DNA from: Methylobacterium sp. J-048
GTDB taxonomy: Bacteria; Pseudomonadota; Alphaproteobacteria; Rhizobiales; Beijerinckiaceae
Assembly (NCBI RefSeq): GCF_022829515.1
Contig: NZ_JAKSYL010000153.1
Coordinates: forward strand, 38,950 to 102,949
Length of the DNA: 64,000 nt
Reading direction: 5' to 3'
The position numbers and the translations under genes are program-made. Shown one piece after another: positions 27,000 through 35,524 of this stretch. How positions within the stretch are numbered: the stretch's first letter is position 1; each line of letters starts with the position of its first letter. Below the pieces are notes generated by a model. The model searched no databases. It saw only the letters and a program-made list of their open reading frames with translations, and was not told the origin of the DNA.

Positions 27000-27023
27000 G
27001 TGCCGCCTCGTCATGGGCGGCAC
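27000..27023 (-). promoter_or_regulatory. 5'-terminal stem-loop of the argD transcript
   Basis: On the minus strand GTGCCGCC (27023-27016) pairs perfectly with GGCGGCAC (27007-27000) around an eight-base loop, followed by the weak T-rich run TTTCATTT. The predicted transcription start lies about two bases before the stem, so the mRNA would begin with a hairpin. This could protect the message or act as a weak attenuator. Confidence 0.5.
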
Positions 27024-27031
27024 GCGCGCGA

Positions 27032-27059
27032 TTACTATGAAACGACCGGCTCCTGTCAA
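27032..27059 (-). promoter_or_regulatory. Sigma-70-type promoter for argD
   Basis: The -35 TTGACA (27059-27054) is perfect. The -10 is TAGTAA (27037-27032), with 16 bases between. The predicted start is near 27025, about 86 bases before the argD ATG. Confidence 0.6.
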
Positions 27060-27209
27060 CGTTGCGGGGTCATTTCCGGGCGCGCGGCTGCTCTGCACGA
27101 TGCTTGCGCGAGCCGGATTTCAGGGCCGCATTGCTGGGCTCGTCCCCTTGCGCGGCGGGGGGCGGTCATGCTCCTGCTCCCGCAGAGTCGAGTCAGCGCG
27201 GAGAATCCG

Positions 27210-27683
27210 ATGAGCACGATCAAGGAACGCCTCGAGAAGCTGGGTCTCGCCCTGCCGAAGGCCGCGGCGCCGGTGGCGAACTATGTGCCGTTCGTGCGCG
27301 CCGGCAACCTCGTGGTGATCTCCGGCCAGGTCTGCTTCGGCGCGGACGGCACCATTGCCCCCGAGCACAAGGGCAAGGTCGGCGGCAGCGTCTCGCCCGA
27401 GGCTGGCAAGGCCGCCGCCCGGCTTTGCGCCCTCAACGTCCTGGCCCAGCTCGAGGCCGCGGTGGGCGATCTTGACCGCGCGCTCGAGCAATGCGTGCGG
27501 CTGGGCGGCTTCATCAACGCCGCGCCGGGTTTTTCCGCGGTCGCCGGGGTGATGAACGGCGCCTCGGACCTGATGGTCGAGCTTTTGGGCGATAGCGGGC
27601 GCCATGCCCGCTCGACGGTCGGCGTCGCCGAGCTGCCCCTCGACGCCGCGGTCGAGGTCGAGGCGATCTTCGAGGTCCGCTGA
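27210..27683 (+). CDS. RidA/YjgF-family protein
   Basis: 157 aa from ATG 27210. Members of this larger subfamily (YjgF/Rid) start with ERLEKLGLALPKAAAPVANY and carry GNLVVISGQV and the C-terminal GVAELPLDAAVEVEA, all seen here. RidA proteins remove reactive enamine/imine intermediates of PLP enzymes; in this longer group the activity is less certain and the deaminase Arg should be checked. It is 2 bp before the GDPD gene and divergent from argD, itself a PLP enzyme. Confidence 0.82.
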   Translation: MSTIKERLEKLGLALPKAAAPVANYVPFVRAGNLVVISGQVCFGADGTIAPEHKGKVGGSVSPEAGKAAARLCALNVLAQLEAAVGDLDRALEQCVRLGGFINAAPGFSAVAGVMNGASDLMVELLGDSGRHARSTVGVAELPLDAAVEVEAIFEVR

Positions 27684-27685
27684 GC

Positions 27686-28435
27686 GTGGCCGCGCCCGAC
27701 TGGCTCACCGCGCGGCCGATCGCCCATCGCGGGCTGCACGACCGGGCGGCGGGCCGGCCGGAGAACACCCTGGCCGCCGCCCGCGCCGCAGTGGCGGGGG
27801 GATTCGCCATCGAATGCGATGTGCAACTGAGTGCCGACGGCGAAGCGATGGTGTTCCACGACGCCGCCCTCGGGCGGCTGACCGGGGCGAGCGAGGCGAT
27901 CGGGACCAAGTCCGCCGCTGAGCTCGGAGCGCTCGCCGTCGCCGGGACATCGGAGATGATCCCGACGCTTGCGGATTTCCTGGCCGCCGTGGCCGGGGCG
28001 GTGCCGGTCGTGGTCGAGGTCAAATCCCGCTACGACGGCGATCCGCGGCTGGCGACCCGGGCGGCCGAGATCGCCGCCGCCTATGCCGGTCCGGTCGCGC
28101 TGAAATCCTTCGATCCGCAGGTGGTCGCGGCGCTCCGCGACCTGTGCCCGCCCGCGATCCCGCGCGGGATCGTCGCCGAGACCACCCAGGACGACCCGGC
28201 CTATGTCGGCATGGCCTGGGCGACGCGCCGGGCCCTGTCCAACCTGCTGCATTTTTCGGATTCGCGGCCGGACTTCCTGTCCTGGCGAGTCGACGACCTG
28301 CCCTGTGCGCCGACCTACCTGTGTCGGCTTCTCAGCCGCATCCCGGTGATGGCCTGGACGGTGCGGAGCGAGGACCAGCGCACCCACGCGAGCGCGCATG
28401 CGGACCAGATGGTGTTCGAGGGGTTCGTGCCGTGA
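27686..28435 (+). CDS. Glycerophosphodiester phosphodiesterase
   Basis: 249 aa starting at GTG 27686, two bases after the preceding stop. GDPD fold with the catalytic segments IAHRGLHD (near 12-19), PENT (near 25), IECDVQ and VFHD. The two His residues and the metal-binding Glu/Asp are present. It hydrolyses glycerophosphodiesters to glycerol 3-phosphate and an alcohol. No signal peptide, so cytoplasmic. It forms a two-gene unit with the RidA-like gene and ends before a REP-like repeat. Confidence 0.88.
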   Translation: MAAPDWLTARPIAHRGLHDRAAGRPENTLAAARAAVAGGFAIECDVQLSADGEAMVFHDAALGRLTGASEAIGTKSAAELGALAVAGTSEMIPTLADFLAAVAGAVPVVVEVKSRYDGDPRLATRAAEIAAAYAGPVALKSFDPQVVAALRDLCPPAIPRGIVAETTQDDPAYVGMAWATRRALSNLLHFSDSRPDFLSWRVDDLPCAPTYLCRLLSRIPVMAWTVRSEDQRTHASAHADQMVFEGFVP

Positions 28436-28458
28436 GCACTCGACCAAGAGCGCTTCCC

Positions 28459-28554
28459 ACCGTCATTGCGAGCGCAGCGAAGCAACCTAGGGATACGCGA
28501 CACGGAGGGATCGCGCGCCGCACTGAGTTGCTTCGCTGCGCTCGCAATGACGGT
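28459..28554. repeat. REP-like inverted repeat, copy 2
   Basis: Arms 28459-28486 and 28527-28554 are exact reverse complements, 28 bp each, around a 40-bp loop. The arm sequence is the same as in copy 1 at 18107-18200, while the loop is unrelated. One arm supplies the 3' end of the reading frame of the broken gene on the minus strand. Confidence 0.88.
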
Positions 28555-28938
28555 TTAGGTTGGTCGAGCGAAAGGCGCTCAGCTTCGGCGCTGCAGCGCG
28601 CGAGGCCGGGCTCTGAACGAATTCCTCTCGTATCTTGGGATCGGCTTCGATCGACACGATCAGGCAACGCAGCGTCCGCCCGGCGCGGTCGGGATACCAT
28701 TTCACCCGCGGGCCATGCGAGCCGAGTGCCGCGGACATGGAGATCGTGCCGGGGACGTTGGTGTCCTGAGTGTCGAGGTTGCTCGTCTCGCACGGGATGT
28801 CGTCGGCGAAATCGTCTGGCGGCCGCCGCTCCGCAGCCCTCCGGATCCCGGGATCTGCATCCTGACGAACCACGTCTCGACCTGTCCTTCACACCATCCG
28901 GCAAGCTCGATGGTGTAACGCCCCCGCCCATCTGACAA
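28487..28938 (-). pseudogene. Broken small gene of unknown function (frameshift, 3' end in REP element)
   Basis: Two adjacent frames each look like protein and join into one. From TTG 28938 the first frame reads GRGRYTIELAGWCEGQVETW and ends its sensible part near 28845. A second frame then continues with DDFADDIPCETSNLD and on to VKWYPDRAGRTLRCLIVSIE and IREEF near 28625. The unused part of each frame is an Arg/Ser-rich shadow of the other, so one frameshift near 28830-28860 is likely. The second frame runs on into the REP-like repeat, giving a meaningless tail. No family was recognised. A sequencing error could also explain the shift. Confidence 0.5.
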
Positions 28939-29003
28939 GGCCGCCGGTCAGCCGCGCGCATCCGCCCGCTTGCCCCCCTGCCCGCCCCGGCTAGATTGGG
29001 CCC

Positions 29004-30281
29004 ATGAAGCAAGAACCCGGGCCGGCGCCGGAGACCCCCACGCTCACCGTGCGGGCGATCACCGGCTTGAAGGAGATCGGCGCGGCGGCCTGGGACGCCT
29101 GCGCGTTCTCCCCCGAGACCCTGGCGGCGGGCGACGAGACCCACAATCCGTTCGTCTCGCACGCCTTCCTGTCGGCGCTGGAAGAGTCCGGCTGCGTCTC
29201 GCGCAAGACCGGCTGGCTGCCGCTCCACGTCATGGTCGAGCGCGACGGCACGCTGCTCGGCGTGGCGCCCTGCTATCTGAAATCGCACAGCCAGGGCGAG
29301 TACGTGTTCGATCACGGCTGGGCCGATGCCTATGAGCGGGTCGGCGGCTCCTATTATCCCAAGCTCCAGGTAAGCGTGCCGTTCACGCCCGTCACCGGCC
29401 CGCGCTTCCTGATCGCCCCCGGCGCCGATCCGGACGAGGCCACCGCTGGCCTGGTCGCCGGTCTGCGGGCCCTGCGGGGCGAGACCAAGGCCTCCTCGGT
29501 CCACGTCACCTTCATGCAGGAGGCGGAATGGGATCGGGCCGGGGCCGCGGGCTTCCTGCAGCGCACCGACCAGCAGTTCCACTGGGAGAATGCCGGCTAC
29601 GCGAGCTTTGAGGACTTTCTCGAAGCGCTCGCGTCGCGCAAACGAAAAAACATCCGCAAGGAGCGGCGCGACGCGCTGGCGCCCGGCATCACCGTCGAGC
29701 ACCTAACCGGCGCCGACATCACCGAGGCCCATTGGGACGCGTTCTACGCCTTCTACATGGACACGGGTGCGCGCAAATGGGGGCGGCCCTACCTCAACCG
29801 CCGGTTCTTCTCGCTCCTGTCGGAGCGCATGGCCGACCGGGTGCTGCTGATCATGGCTCGCCGGGACGGCGCCTACATCGCAGGCGCGATCAACCTGATC
29901 GGCGACACGGCGCTCTACGGGCGCAACTGGGGCTGCATCGAGGACCACCCGTTCCTGCATTTCGAGATCTGCTACTATCAGGCGATCGATTTCGCGATTA
30001 GCCGCGGCCTGACACGGGTCGAGGCCGGGGCGCAGGGCGAGCACAAGCTCGCGCGCGGCTACAAGCCGGTGCTGATGCACTCGGCTCACGACATCGCCGA
30101 CCCGGCCTTCCGCCGGGCGGTGGCCGATTACTTGCAGCGGGAGCGTGCCCACGTCGCCGAAGCGGTGGACGTCCTCGACACGCTCACGCCGTTCCGGCGG
30201 ACGGACGAGGTCCGCGCGCCCGGAGCCTGCGACGCTGCGGCAGACCCCGCACGACCCGACCCCGAGAGCCCGAGCACATGA
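29004..30281 (+). CDS. FemAB-like GNAT acyltransferase (COG3146)
   Basis: 425 aa. It matches the COG3146 'peptidoglycan biosynthesis protein' group: THNPFVSHAFLSALEESG near 48-65, PCYLKSHSQGEYVFD, RKRKNIRKERRD near 213-224 and the acetyltransferase core with RVEAGAQGEHKLARGY. The likely activity is acyl or aminoacyl transfer; the true substrate is unknown in this family. The C-terminal 30 residues are low-complexity. It overlaps the following M20 gene by 4 bp, so the two products are made together. Confidence 0.82.
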   Translation: MKQEPGPAPETPTLTVRAITGLKEIGAAAWDACAFSPETLAAGDETHNPFVSHAFLSALEESGCVSRKTGWLPLHVMVERDGTLLGVAPCYLKSHSQGEYVFDHGWADAYERVGGSYYPKLQVSVPFTPVTGPRFLIAPGADPDEATAGLVAGLRALRGETKASSVHVTFMQEAEWDRAGAAGFLQRTDQQFHWENAGYASFEDFLEALASRKRKNIRKERRDALAPGITVEHLTGADITEAHWDAFYAFYMDTGARKWGRPYLNRRFFSLLSERMADRVLLIMARRDGAYIAGAINLIGDTALYGRNWGCIEDHPFLHFEICYYQAIDFAISRGLTRVEAGAQGEHKLARGYKPVLMHSAHDIADPAFRRAVADYLQRERAHVAEAVDVLDTLTPFRRTDEVRAPGACDAAADPARPDPESPST

Positions 30282-31438
30282 GCCCGATCGACCACATCAA
30301 GACCTTTGCCGACGAGCTGACGGCCCTGCGCCGCGACCTGCACGCTCATCCGGAACTGGGTTTCGAGGAGGTGCGCACCTCGGGCATCGTCGCCGACTTG
30401 CTGGAGACGTTCGGCTGCGAGGTGCATCGGGGCGTCGGCGGCACGGGGGTCGTCGGGCTGCTCAAGGGCCGAACCGACAACGGCAAGCGGATCGGCCTGC
30501 GCGCCGACATGGACGCCCTGCCGATCGAGGAGGAGACCAACCTCCCCTACCGCTCGACCTATGCCGGCAAGATGCACGCCTGCGGCCATGACGGCCACAC
30601 CACGATGCTGATCGGCGCCGCCCGCTACCTCGCCGAGACCCGGGACTTCGATGGCACGGCGGTGTTCGTGTTCCAGCCCGCCGAGGAGGGCCGCGGCGGC
30701 GCCCGGGCGATGCTCAAGGACGGGCTGTTCGAAAAATTTCCCTGCGACGAGATCTACGGCTTGCACAACCAGCCGGGCGGCGGGCACGGGCGGATCAAGC
30801 TGCGCCCCGGGCCGATCATGGCGGCGGCCGATTTCTTCGATATCCGCATCCGCGGCCGGGGCGCGCACGCCGCTCAGCCGCACGGCGGCAACGATCCGAT
30901 CATCATCGCCACCGGCCTCGCCCAGGCGCTCCAGTCGATCGTCTCGCGCAACGCCGACCCGCTGAAGTCGATCGTGCTGTCGATCACCCGGATCGAGGCG
31001 GGCACCGCCTACAACGTCATCCCGGAGACGGCGCATCTGGCCGGGACGATCCGCACCTTCGACAAGGAGATCCGGGCGCTGGCCGGCACGCGGATGCGCG
31101 AGATCGCCGCCGGGTTCGCGGCCGCCTACGGGGCCGAGGTCACGGTCGAGATCCAGGACATGTTCTCGGTTCTGGAAAACGCCCCCGCGCAGGCCGCCGC
31201 CGCCACCGCGGTGGCGACCGAGCTGCTCGGACCCGAGAATGTCGAGCCGAACGCCGGCCCGAAGATGGGCAGCGAGGATTTCGCCGACATGGCCCAGGCG
31301 GTCCCGGCCGCCTATGTCTGGCTCGGCTCCAACCCCGGCCCGGGCCTGCACAACGCCAGCTACAACTTCGACGATTCGATCATCCCGATCGGCAGCGCCT
31401 TCCTGGCCCGGATGGTCGAGAGCCGCACCGCCGCCTGA
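30278..31438 (+). CDS. M20 amidohydrolase (hippurate hydrolase / N-acyl amino-acid amidohydrolase type)
   Basis: 386 aa. Metal-site segments MHACGHDGHTTM (near 98-109), QPAEEGRGGARAML and the C-terminal MGSEDFADM are those of the aminoacylase/hippuricase branch of M20. It cleaves N-acyl amino acids or similar amides; substrate not predictable. The ATGA overlap with the COG3146 acyltransferase suggests the pair handles the same acyl-amino compound in opposite directions, which is an inference. Confidence 0.87.
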   Translation: MSPIDHIKTFADELTALRRDLHAHPELGFEEVRTSGIVADLLETFGCEVHRGVGGTGVVGLLKGRTDNGKRIGLRADMDALPIEEETNLPYRSTYAGKMHACGHDGHTTMLIGAARYLAETRDFDGTAVFVFQPAEEGRGGARAMLKDGLFEKFPCDEIYGLHNQPGGGHGRIKLRPGPIMAAADFFDIRIRGRGAHAAQPHGGNDPIIIATGLAQALQSIVSRNADPLKSIVLSITRIEAGTAYNVIPETAHLAGTIRTFDKEIRALAGTRMREIAAGFAAAYGAEVTVEIQDMFSVLENAPAQAAAATAVATELLGPENVEPNAGPKMGSEDFADMAQAVPAAYVWLGSNPGPGLHNASYNFDDSIIPIGSAFLARMVESRTAA

Positions 31439-31447
31439 TACGGCGCC

Positions 31448-32002
31448 TCAACCCGCTGCGGTCGCCACCCGCGACCGCAGCGTCGCCAGGGCGCGGGTGA
31501 AGAGCGCGGGCTCGTCGAGCGCCCGTGACAGGACGATCGCCCCCTGGATCTGCGCGACGACCTCTTCCGCCAGCGCGGCGCTCGCCGCCTCACCGTGCCC
31601 CGCCCGCCGCAGGGCGTCGGCCAAGGCGGCGACCCAGCGGGCGAAGTAGCCCCGGACCGCTTCGGCGAACAGGTCGCGGCTCGTGCCCAGAGCTAGGACG
31701 CCGACCAGGCAGACCCGCCGCCCGGACCGGAAGTAGCCCTCGACCGCATCGAACATGTCCGAGACCGCCTGTTCGGGCGGATCCTGTTCACGCAGCGGGC
31801 GGTACAGGTTGGTCTCGAACCAGGCATCGATCTCGGCGAGCACGCAGGCCGCCATCTCGGCCTTGCCGCCCGGGAACAGGTGATACAGGCTGCCCTTGCC
31901 CAGGCCCGTCGCCGCGCTGATCAGCGCCAGGCTGGCGCCCGCGTAGCCGTGCTCGCGAAACACCTCCGCGAGCGCCGGCAGCGTCTCGATCCGCGTCGTC
32001 AC
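31448..32002 (-). CDS. TetR-family repressor
   Basis: 184 aa from GTG 32002, five bases after the NTF2-like stop; the frame upstream of this has no family similarity. N-terminal helix-turn-helix AEVFREHGYAGASLALISAA with GLGKGSLYHLFPGGKAEM, then a ligand domain of the LmrA/YxaF type (Cys-Leu-Val-Gly segment near 96). It probably binds the palindrome at 32496-32511 ahead of its own operon. Inducer unknown. Confidence 0.85.
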   Translation of the reverse strand: MTTRIETLPALAEVFREHGYAGASLALISAATGLGKGSLYHLFPGGKAEMAACVLAEIDAWFETNLYRPLREQDPPEQAVSDMFDAVEGYFRSGRRVCLVGVLALGTSRDLFAEAVRGYFARWVAALADALRRAGHGEAASAALAEEVVAQIQGAIVLSRALDEPALFTRALATLRSRVATAAG

Positions 32003-32007
32003 CGCGT

Positions 32008-32475
32008 CTAGAGGCCGAGATCGCTCAGGCCCGGATGATCGTCGGGGCGCCGGCCGAGCGGCCAGTGGAATTTCCGCTCCGACTCCGTGATCGACAGATC
32101 GTTGATGCTGGCGATCCGCCGGCGCATCAGACCATGCGCGTCGAATTCCCAGTTCTCGTTGCCGTACGCGCGGAACCATTGCCCCGCCGCATCGTGCCAC
32201 TCATAGGCGAAGCGCACGGCGATTCGATTGCCGCCGCAGGTCCAGAGTTCCTTGATCAGCCGATACTCGAGCTCCTGCGCCCACTTGCGCCGGAGGAACG
32301 CCACGATGGCCTCGCGCCCCACCAGGAACTCGCTGCGGTTCCGCCAGACGCTGTCGGCCGTGTAGGCGAGCGAGACGCGCTCGGGATCGCGCCCGTTCCA
32401 GGCATCCTCGGCCATGCGCGCCTTCTGAGCGGCGGTCTCCTCGGTGAAGGGCGGAACGGGCGGGCGGTCCGACAT
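32008..32475 (-). CDS. NTF2-like protein (DUF1348 family)
   Basis: 155 aa from ATG 32475; AGGAGG lies nine bases upstream. SnoaL/NTF2-like cone fold with [20 protein letters not shown] near 26-45, [10 protein letters not shown] and the C-terminal [17 protein letters not shown], typical of DUF1348. Function of the family is not established. It is first in a two-gene operon with the TetR repressor, preceded by a palindromic operator, so it responds to the same signal. Confidence 0.85.
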   Translation of the reverse strand: MSDRPPVPPFTEETAAQKARMAEDAWNGRDPERVSLAYTADSVWRNRSEFLVGREAIVAFLRRKWAQELEYRLIKELWTCGGNRIAVRFAYEWHDAAGQWFRAYGNENWEFDAHGLMRRRIASINDLSITESERKFHWPLGRRPDDHPGLSDLGL

Positions 32476-32495
32476 GACGCGTGTCCTCCTAGCTT

Positions 32496-32511
32496 TGTAC
32501 CGATCGGTACA
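32496..32511. promoter_or_regulatory. TetR operator palindrome
   Basis: TGTACCGATCGGTACA is a perfect 16-bp palindrome. It lies 21 bp before the NTF2-like start, where it would overlap the promoter or early leader. Its size and place fit autoregulation by the TetR protein encoded second in the operon. Confidence 0.7.
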
Positions 32512-32576
32512 GAGATGACGGCCGGCACATGCCGAGTCAACCGGAATGGCCCGCGCGGCTGACGAAGCCGCGATGG

Positions 32577-33356
32577 TCATGGCTCTGCTGGATCGGCATT
32601 GCGCGGCCGATAGGTCGCCGGCGCCGCGCCGATCATGCGGCGAAACATGGACGCGAAGGCGCTCGGGCTGTCGTAGCCAAGCGAGAAGGCCGCCTCGGCA
32701 ACAGATCCGCCGCCGACGAGGATCGGAAGCGCGGCCAGGATACGCGCCTGTTGCCGCCAGACCGAGAACGGAACCCCGAGATCCCGCTCGGCCAGCCGCG
32801 CCAGCGTCCGCGGCGAGGCTCCGGCGATCTGGGCGAGCGCCGCCATGCCCCGCCGTTCGCCGGGACCGGCCAGGACGGCCTCGCAGGCGCGCCGGAGCCG
32901 AGGATCGGTCGGCATGGAGAGGCCTAATGGGCACCGCGGAAGGACGGCGATTTCATCGAGCAGGACATCGAGCAGGCGGCCTTGCCGTCCGTCCGCGTCA
33001 GCCTCTTCGGCGCGTTCAACCGCCCGGAGGATCAACGCGCGCACGAGTGGGGTCACCGCGAGGCTGGTCGGCACGTCCGGCAGGGCCGCCGGCACGGCGC
33101 GGTCGGCGATGTAGAGGGTCCGGAGTGAGACCGCGCCACGGGCACGCATCGCGTGATCGATGCCGGCTCCGACCCAGAGCGCCCGCTGCGGCGGCACCAG
33201 CCACAGGCTCCCCGCCGCGCGGATCTCCATCACGCCGGCCGTGGCGTAGATGAGCTGCGCCCGCGCGTGACAATGCGGGCCGACGATCCCGCCATCCGGG
33301 TAGTCGCGGCCGACGCAGACCACCTTCGGGCCGCGGAACGATGGGGGACCGAACAC
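32577..33356 (-). CDS. AraC-family regulator with N-terminal cupin
   Basis: 259 aa. N-terminal cupin effector domain ([20 protein letters not shown] near 27-46, [13 protein letters not shown]) and a C-terminal double helix-turn-helix ([35 protein letters not shown]). It starts 10 bp after the alpha/beta hydrolase stop, so the hydrolase is probably in the same operon and is its likely target. Confidence 0.9.
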   Translation of the reverse strand: MFGPPSFRGPKVVCVGRDYPDGGIVGPHCHARAQLIYATAGVMEIRAAGSLWLVPPQRALWVGAGIDHAMRARGAVSLRTLYIADRAVPAALPDVPTSLAVTPLVRALILRAVERAEEADADGRQGRLLDVLLDEIAVLPRCPLGLSMPTDPRLRRACEAVLAGPGERRGMAALAQIAGASPRTLARLAERDLGVPFSVWRQQARILAALPILVGGGSVAEAAFSLGYDSPSAFASMFRRMIGAAPATYRPRNADPAEP

Positions 33357-33366
33357 GGCCGACTGG

Positions 33367-34266
33367 TCAGGTGGTCGCGCCGAGATGGGCGACGAAAAAG
33401 TCGCGCGCGGCCGTGCTGGTGCGGTCGAAGTGCCGGAGATAGGGATCGAAATGGCCGCCCGGCACCATCACGAGTTCCTTGGGCGGCAGGGCGCGCTGAT
33501 AGGCCTCCAGGCACAGGTCGGTGGCGGTCAGCACGTCGTCCTCGGCGACAATCATCAGCAGCGGCGTCGGGCTGATCCGGGCGATATGCACCGCCGGCTC
33601 GTTCTCGCGGGACAGTTCGGCGCTGCGCAGCGTCACCGCATTGTGCCAGTTCGGCGCGGAGGCGCGCGTGCCCGTGAAGAAGGCGTAGCCGTCCTGTCCC
33701 GGCATCGCGCAGGGCTGGAGCGGATCGTCCGACACCGCCGGCAGCGTGGCCGGCTCATCGCCGCGGAAGCGCGCGGCGCGGTCGGCCTCGAAGCGGCGGA
33801 GTTGGGCCGGCACGAGATCGGACCGGGTCCGGCGCCGCGCCGAGAGCGAGCCGCTGATAAACGGCACCTGCGCGACCACGCAGCGGACCCGCCGGTCGAT
33901 CGCCGCCACCTCGATCACGTGCCCGCCGCTATAGCTCGTACCCCAGATCCCGACGCGCGCGGGATCGATCCACGGGATCGTCTGCGCGAAGCTGATCGCG
34001 TCGCGGTAGCCGCGCTTCTGCAGCACCGGATCGACCTCCTGCCGGGGCAGCCCCTCGCTCGCGCCGAAATGGGCGTGGTCGTAGACGAGAACGCCGAGGC
34101 CGGCCGCCTGGAAGACCTCGGCGTAGCGGTCGAGATATTGCTCTTTGACCGCCGAGAAGCCATGCGCCATCACCACGGCCGCCGAGGCGCTATCCTGGGC
34201 ATCCGGTCGGTAAAGCCAGCCTCGTAAGGTCCGTCCCTCCGAACTGAACTCGATATCGCTTCGCAT
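33367..34266 (-). CDS. Alpha/beta hydrolase (COG1073 type)
   Basis: 299 aa from ATG 34266 (MRSDIEFSSEGRTLRGWLYRP); the longer frame has no family support. Alpha/beta hydrolase core with VVMAHGFSAVKEQY, nucleophile elbow GTSYSGGH, acid near MIVAEDDVLT and catalytic His in MVPGGHFDPY. A cytoplasmic esterase or peptidase-like hydrolase; substrate unknown. It is co-directional with the AraC regulator. Confidence 0.83.
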   Translation of the reverse strand: MRSDIEFSSEGRTLRGWLYRPDAQDSASAAVVMAHGFSAVKEQYLDRYAEVFQAAGLGVLVYDHAHFGASEGLPRQEVDPVLQKRGYRDAISFAQTIPWIDPARVGIWGTSYSGGHVIEVAAIDRRVRCVVAQVPFISGSLSARRRTRSDLVPAQLRRFEADRAARFRGDEPATLPAVSDDPLQPCAMPGQDGYAFFTGTRASAPNWHNAVTLRSAELSRENEPAVHIARISPTPLLMIVAEDDVLTATDLCLEAYQRALPPKELVMVPGGHFDPYLRHFDRTSTAARDFFVAHLGATT

Positions 34267-34475
34267 CGGCCGCTCCCTCAGACGCCGGGGCATCGTGCCG
34301 GACAATCCATAGGTCGGCGCGGCAAAATCGGTTAAAAGCCGTACCGGATCGGCCAAAGTTTCGAAGCGCTCGATCCTCCTCCCCGCCGTCGACAGCCAAG
34401 CCGATCGGTGCGACGCTGATGTCCAAGGACGCGCACAACCCGAGCCGGGCGCGCGCAGGACGATCGGGGGGAGTT

Positions 34476-34583
34476 ATGACGCCGGACATTCGGGAATCGC
34501 GGGCTGCCCTGATCCTGCTGGCGGCCGCTGTCGGCGCGGTGCTGCTGTTCGGCGCGTTCACGTTGCTCACGCAGATCGGGTGA
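34476..34583 (+). CDS. Very small single-pass membrane protein (35 aa)
   Basis: ATG 34476 follows GGGGGGAG with two bases between, a strong ribosome site. The product starts MTPDIRESR and then runs as one hydrophobic helix (AALILLAAAVGAVLLFGAFT) ending in LLTQIG. It sits alone between the hydrolase and the PAS gene, with gene-free flanks of about 210 bp on each side in which nothing else was recognised. Function unknown; support is the ribosome site and the clean membrane segment. Confidence 0.6.
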   Translation: MTPDIRESRAALILLAAAVGAVLLFGAFTLLTQIG

Positions 34584-34798
34584 AGGTCCTGCCGGATAAT
34601 ACAACCCAAGCATGGTCTCGGCTTTGGCGGAACGCTGATGGCCGCAGGGGGTTCGATCGGAATTGTCTCGTGCTGTCAGTAGAATGACCTGCATGGGAAC
34701 CCGATCGCGATGTTGAGTTAACCAGCTCTTAATTCCATCATGGGTTGTATGGCTGCGAAAGATGCGTGCGAGGGGCACGCCGGTTTCGGAGATCGTCC

Positions 34799-35401
34799 AT
34801 GGTTGTCGACGCGATCAAGCGCACGCGCGGCCTGCCGGTCGATCTGTCGGCGGCCCTCGACGCGTCCGGCGTCATCGGTGCGTGGTCGTGGTCGCCCCGC
34901 ACCGATCAGTGCACCCTGGATGCCGGCGCCGCCGAGGTGCTGGCGGGCGATCCGGGTCTCGCCGGCCGCCCGATCCCCCTGGAGATCGCCAGATCCTGCA
35001 TCCATCCCGAGGACCGGCCGGCTCTGGTGCGGCATTTCCAGGCGGTGTGCGAGCGCGGCGGCCTGTTCGTGGCCCAATACCGCACGCTCTCGCCATCCGG
35101 TCAGGTCCGGTGGATCCTCGACCGGGGCCGGGTGCCGGCGCGCGCATCGACCCGCCGGATCGGGCACGGCCTCATCATCGACGTCACCGACAATCGGCTC
35201 GATGACGCGCCGAGCATTCTGCCACCCGTCGAACCGCTGGATGCGCTCTCGGTGGCGATCGACCGGGCGCTCGAATGCCGTGACGCCCTCGAAGGGGTGG
35301 CGGATTCGGAGCTGCAACTACTGATCGACATGCTGCTGCTGCGCCTCGGGCAGAGCATTGCCAAGGCGCCTGCCGGGACCGGAGCCCGGCGCGGTCACTG
35401 A
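34799..35401 (+). CDS. PAS-domain protein
   Basis: 200 aa from ATG 34799 with GGAG seven bases upstream; an upstream in-frame start is less likely. Residues about 25-125 form a PAS_3-type domain: GVIGAWSWSPRTDQ, IHPEDRPALVRHF, and QYRTLSPSGQVRWILDRGR with GHGLIIDVTD. The C-terminal 70 residues are helical (IDRALECRDALEGVADSE) with no kinase, GGDEF or EAL domain. A single-domain sensor or adaptor; partner not visible nearby. Confidence 0.75.
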   Translation: MVVDAIKRTRGLPVDLSAALDASGVIGAWSWSPRTDQCTLDAGAAEVLAGDPGLAGRPIPLEIARSCIHPEDRPALVRHFQAVCERGGLFVAQYRTLSPSGQVRWILDRGRVPARASTRRIGHGLIIDVTDNRLDDAPSILPPVEPLDALSVAIDRALECRDALEGVADSELQLLIDMLLLRLGQSIAKAPAGTGARRGH

Positions 35402-35524
35402 TCGGCCGGAAGGCGTCTCCCAACCCCGGCGAGCGACGAGCGTCGGGCGTCTTTTGGATGCGCGCGGCTCGGCTCGCGCGTGAGTCCGACGGCATCCAAC
35501 TCCACCGCCGGGTCGAGCGAAGGC

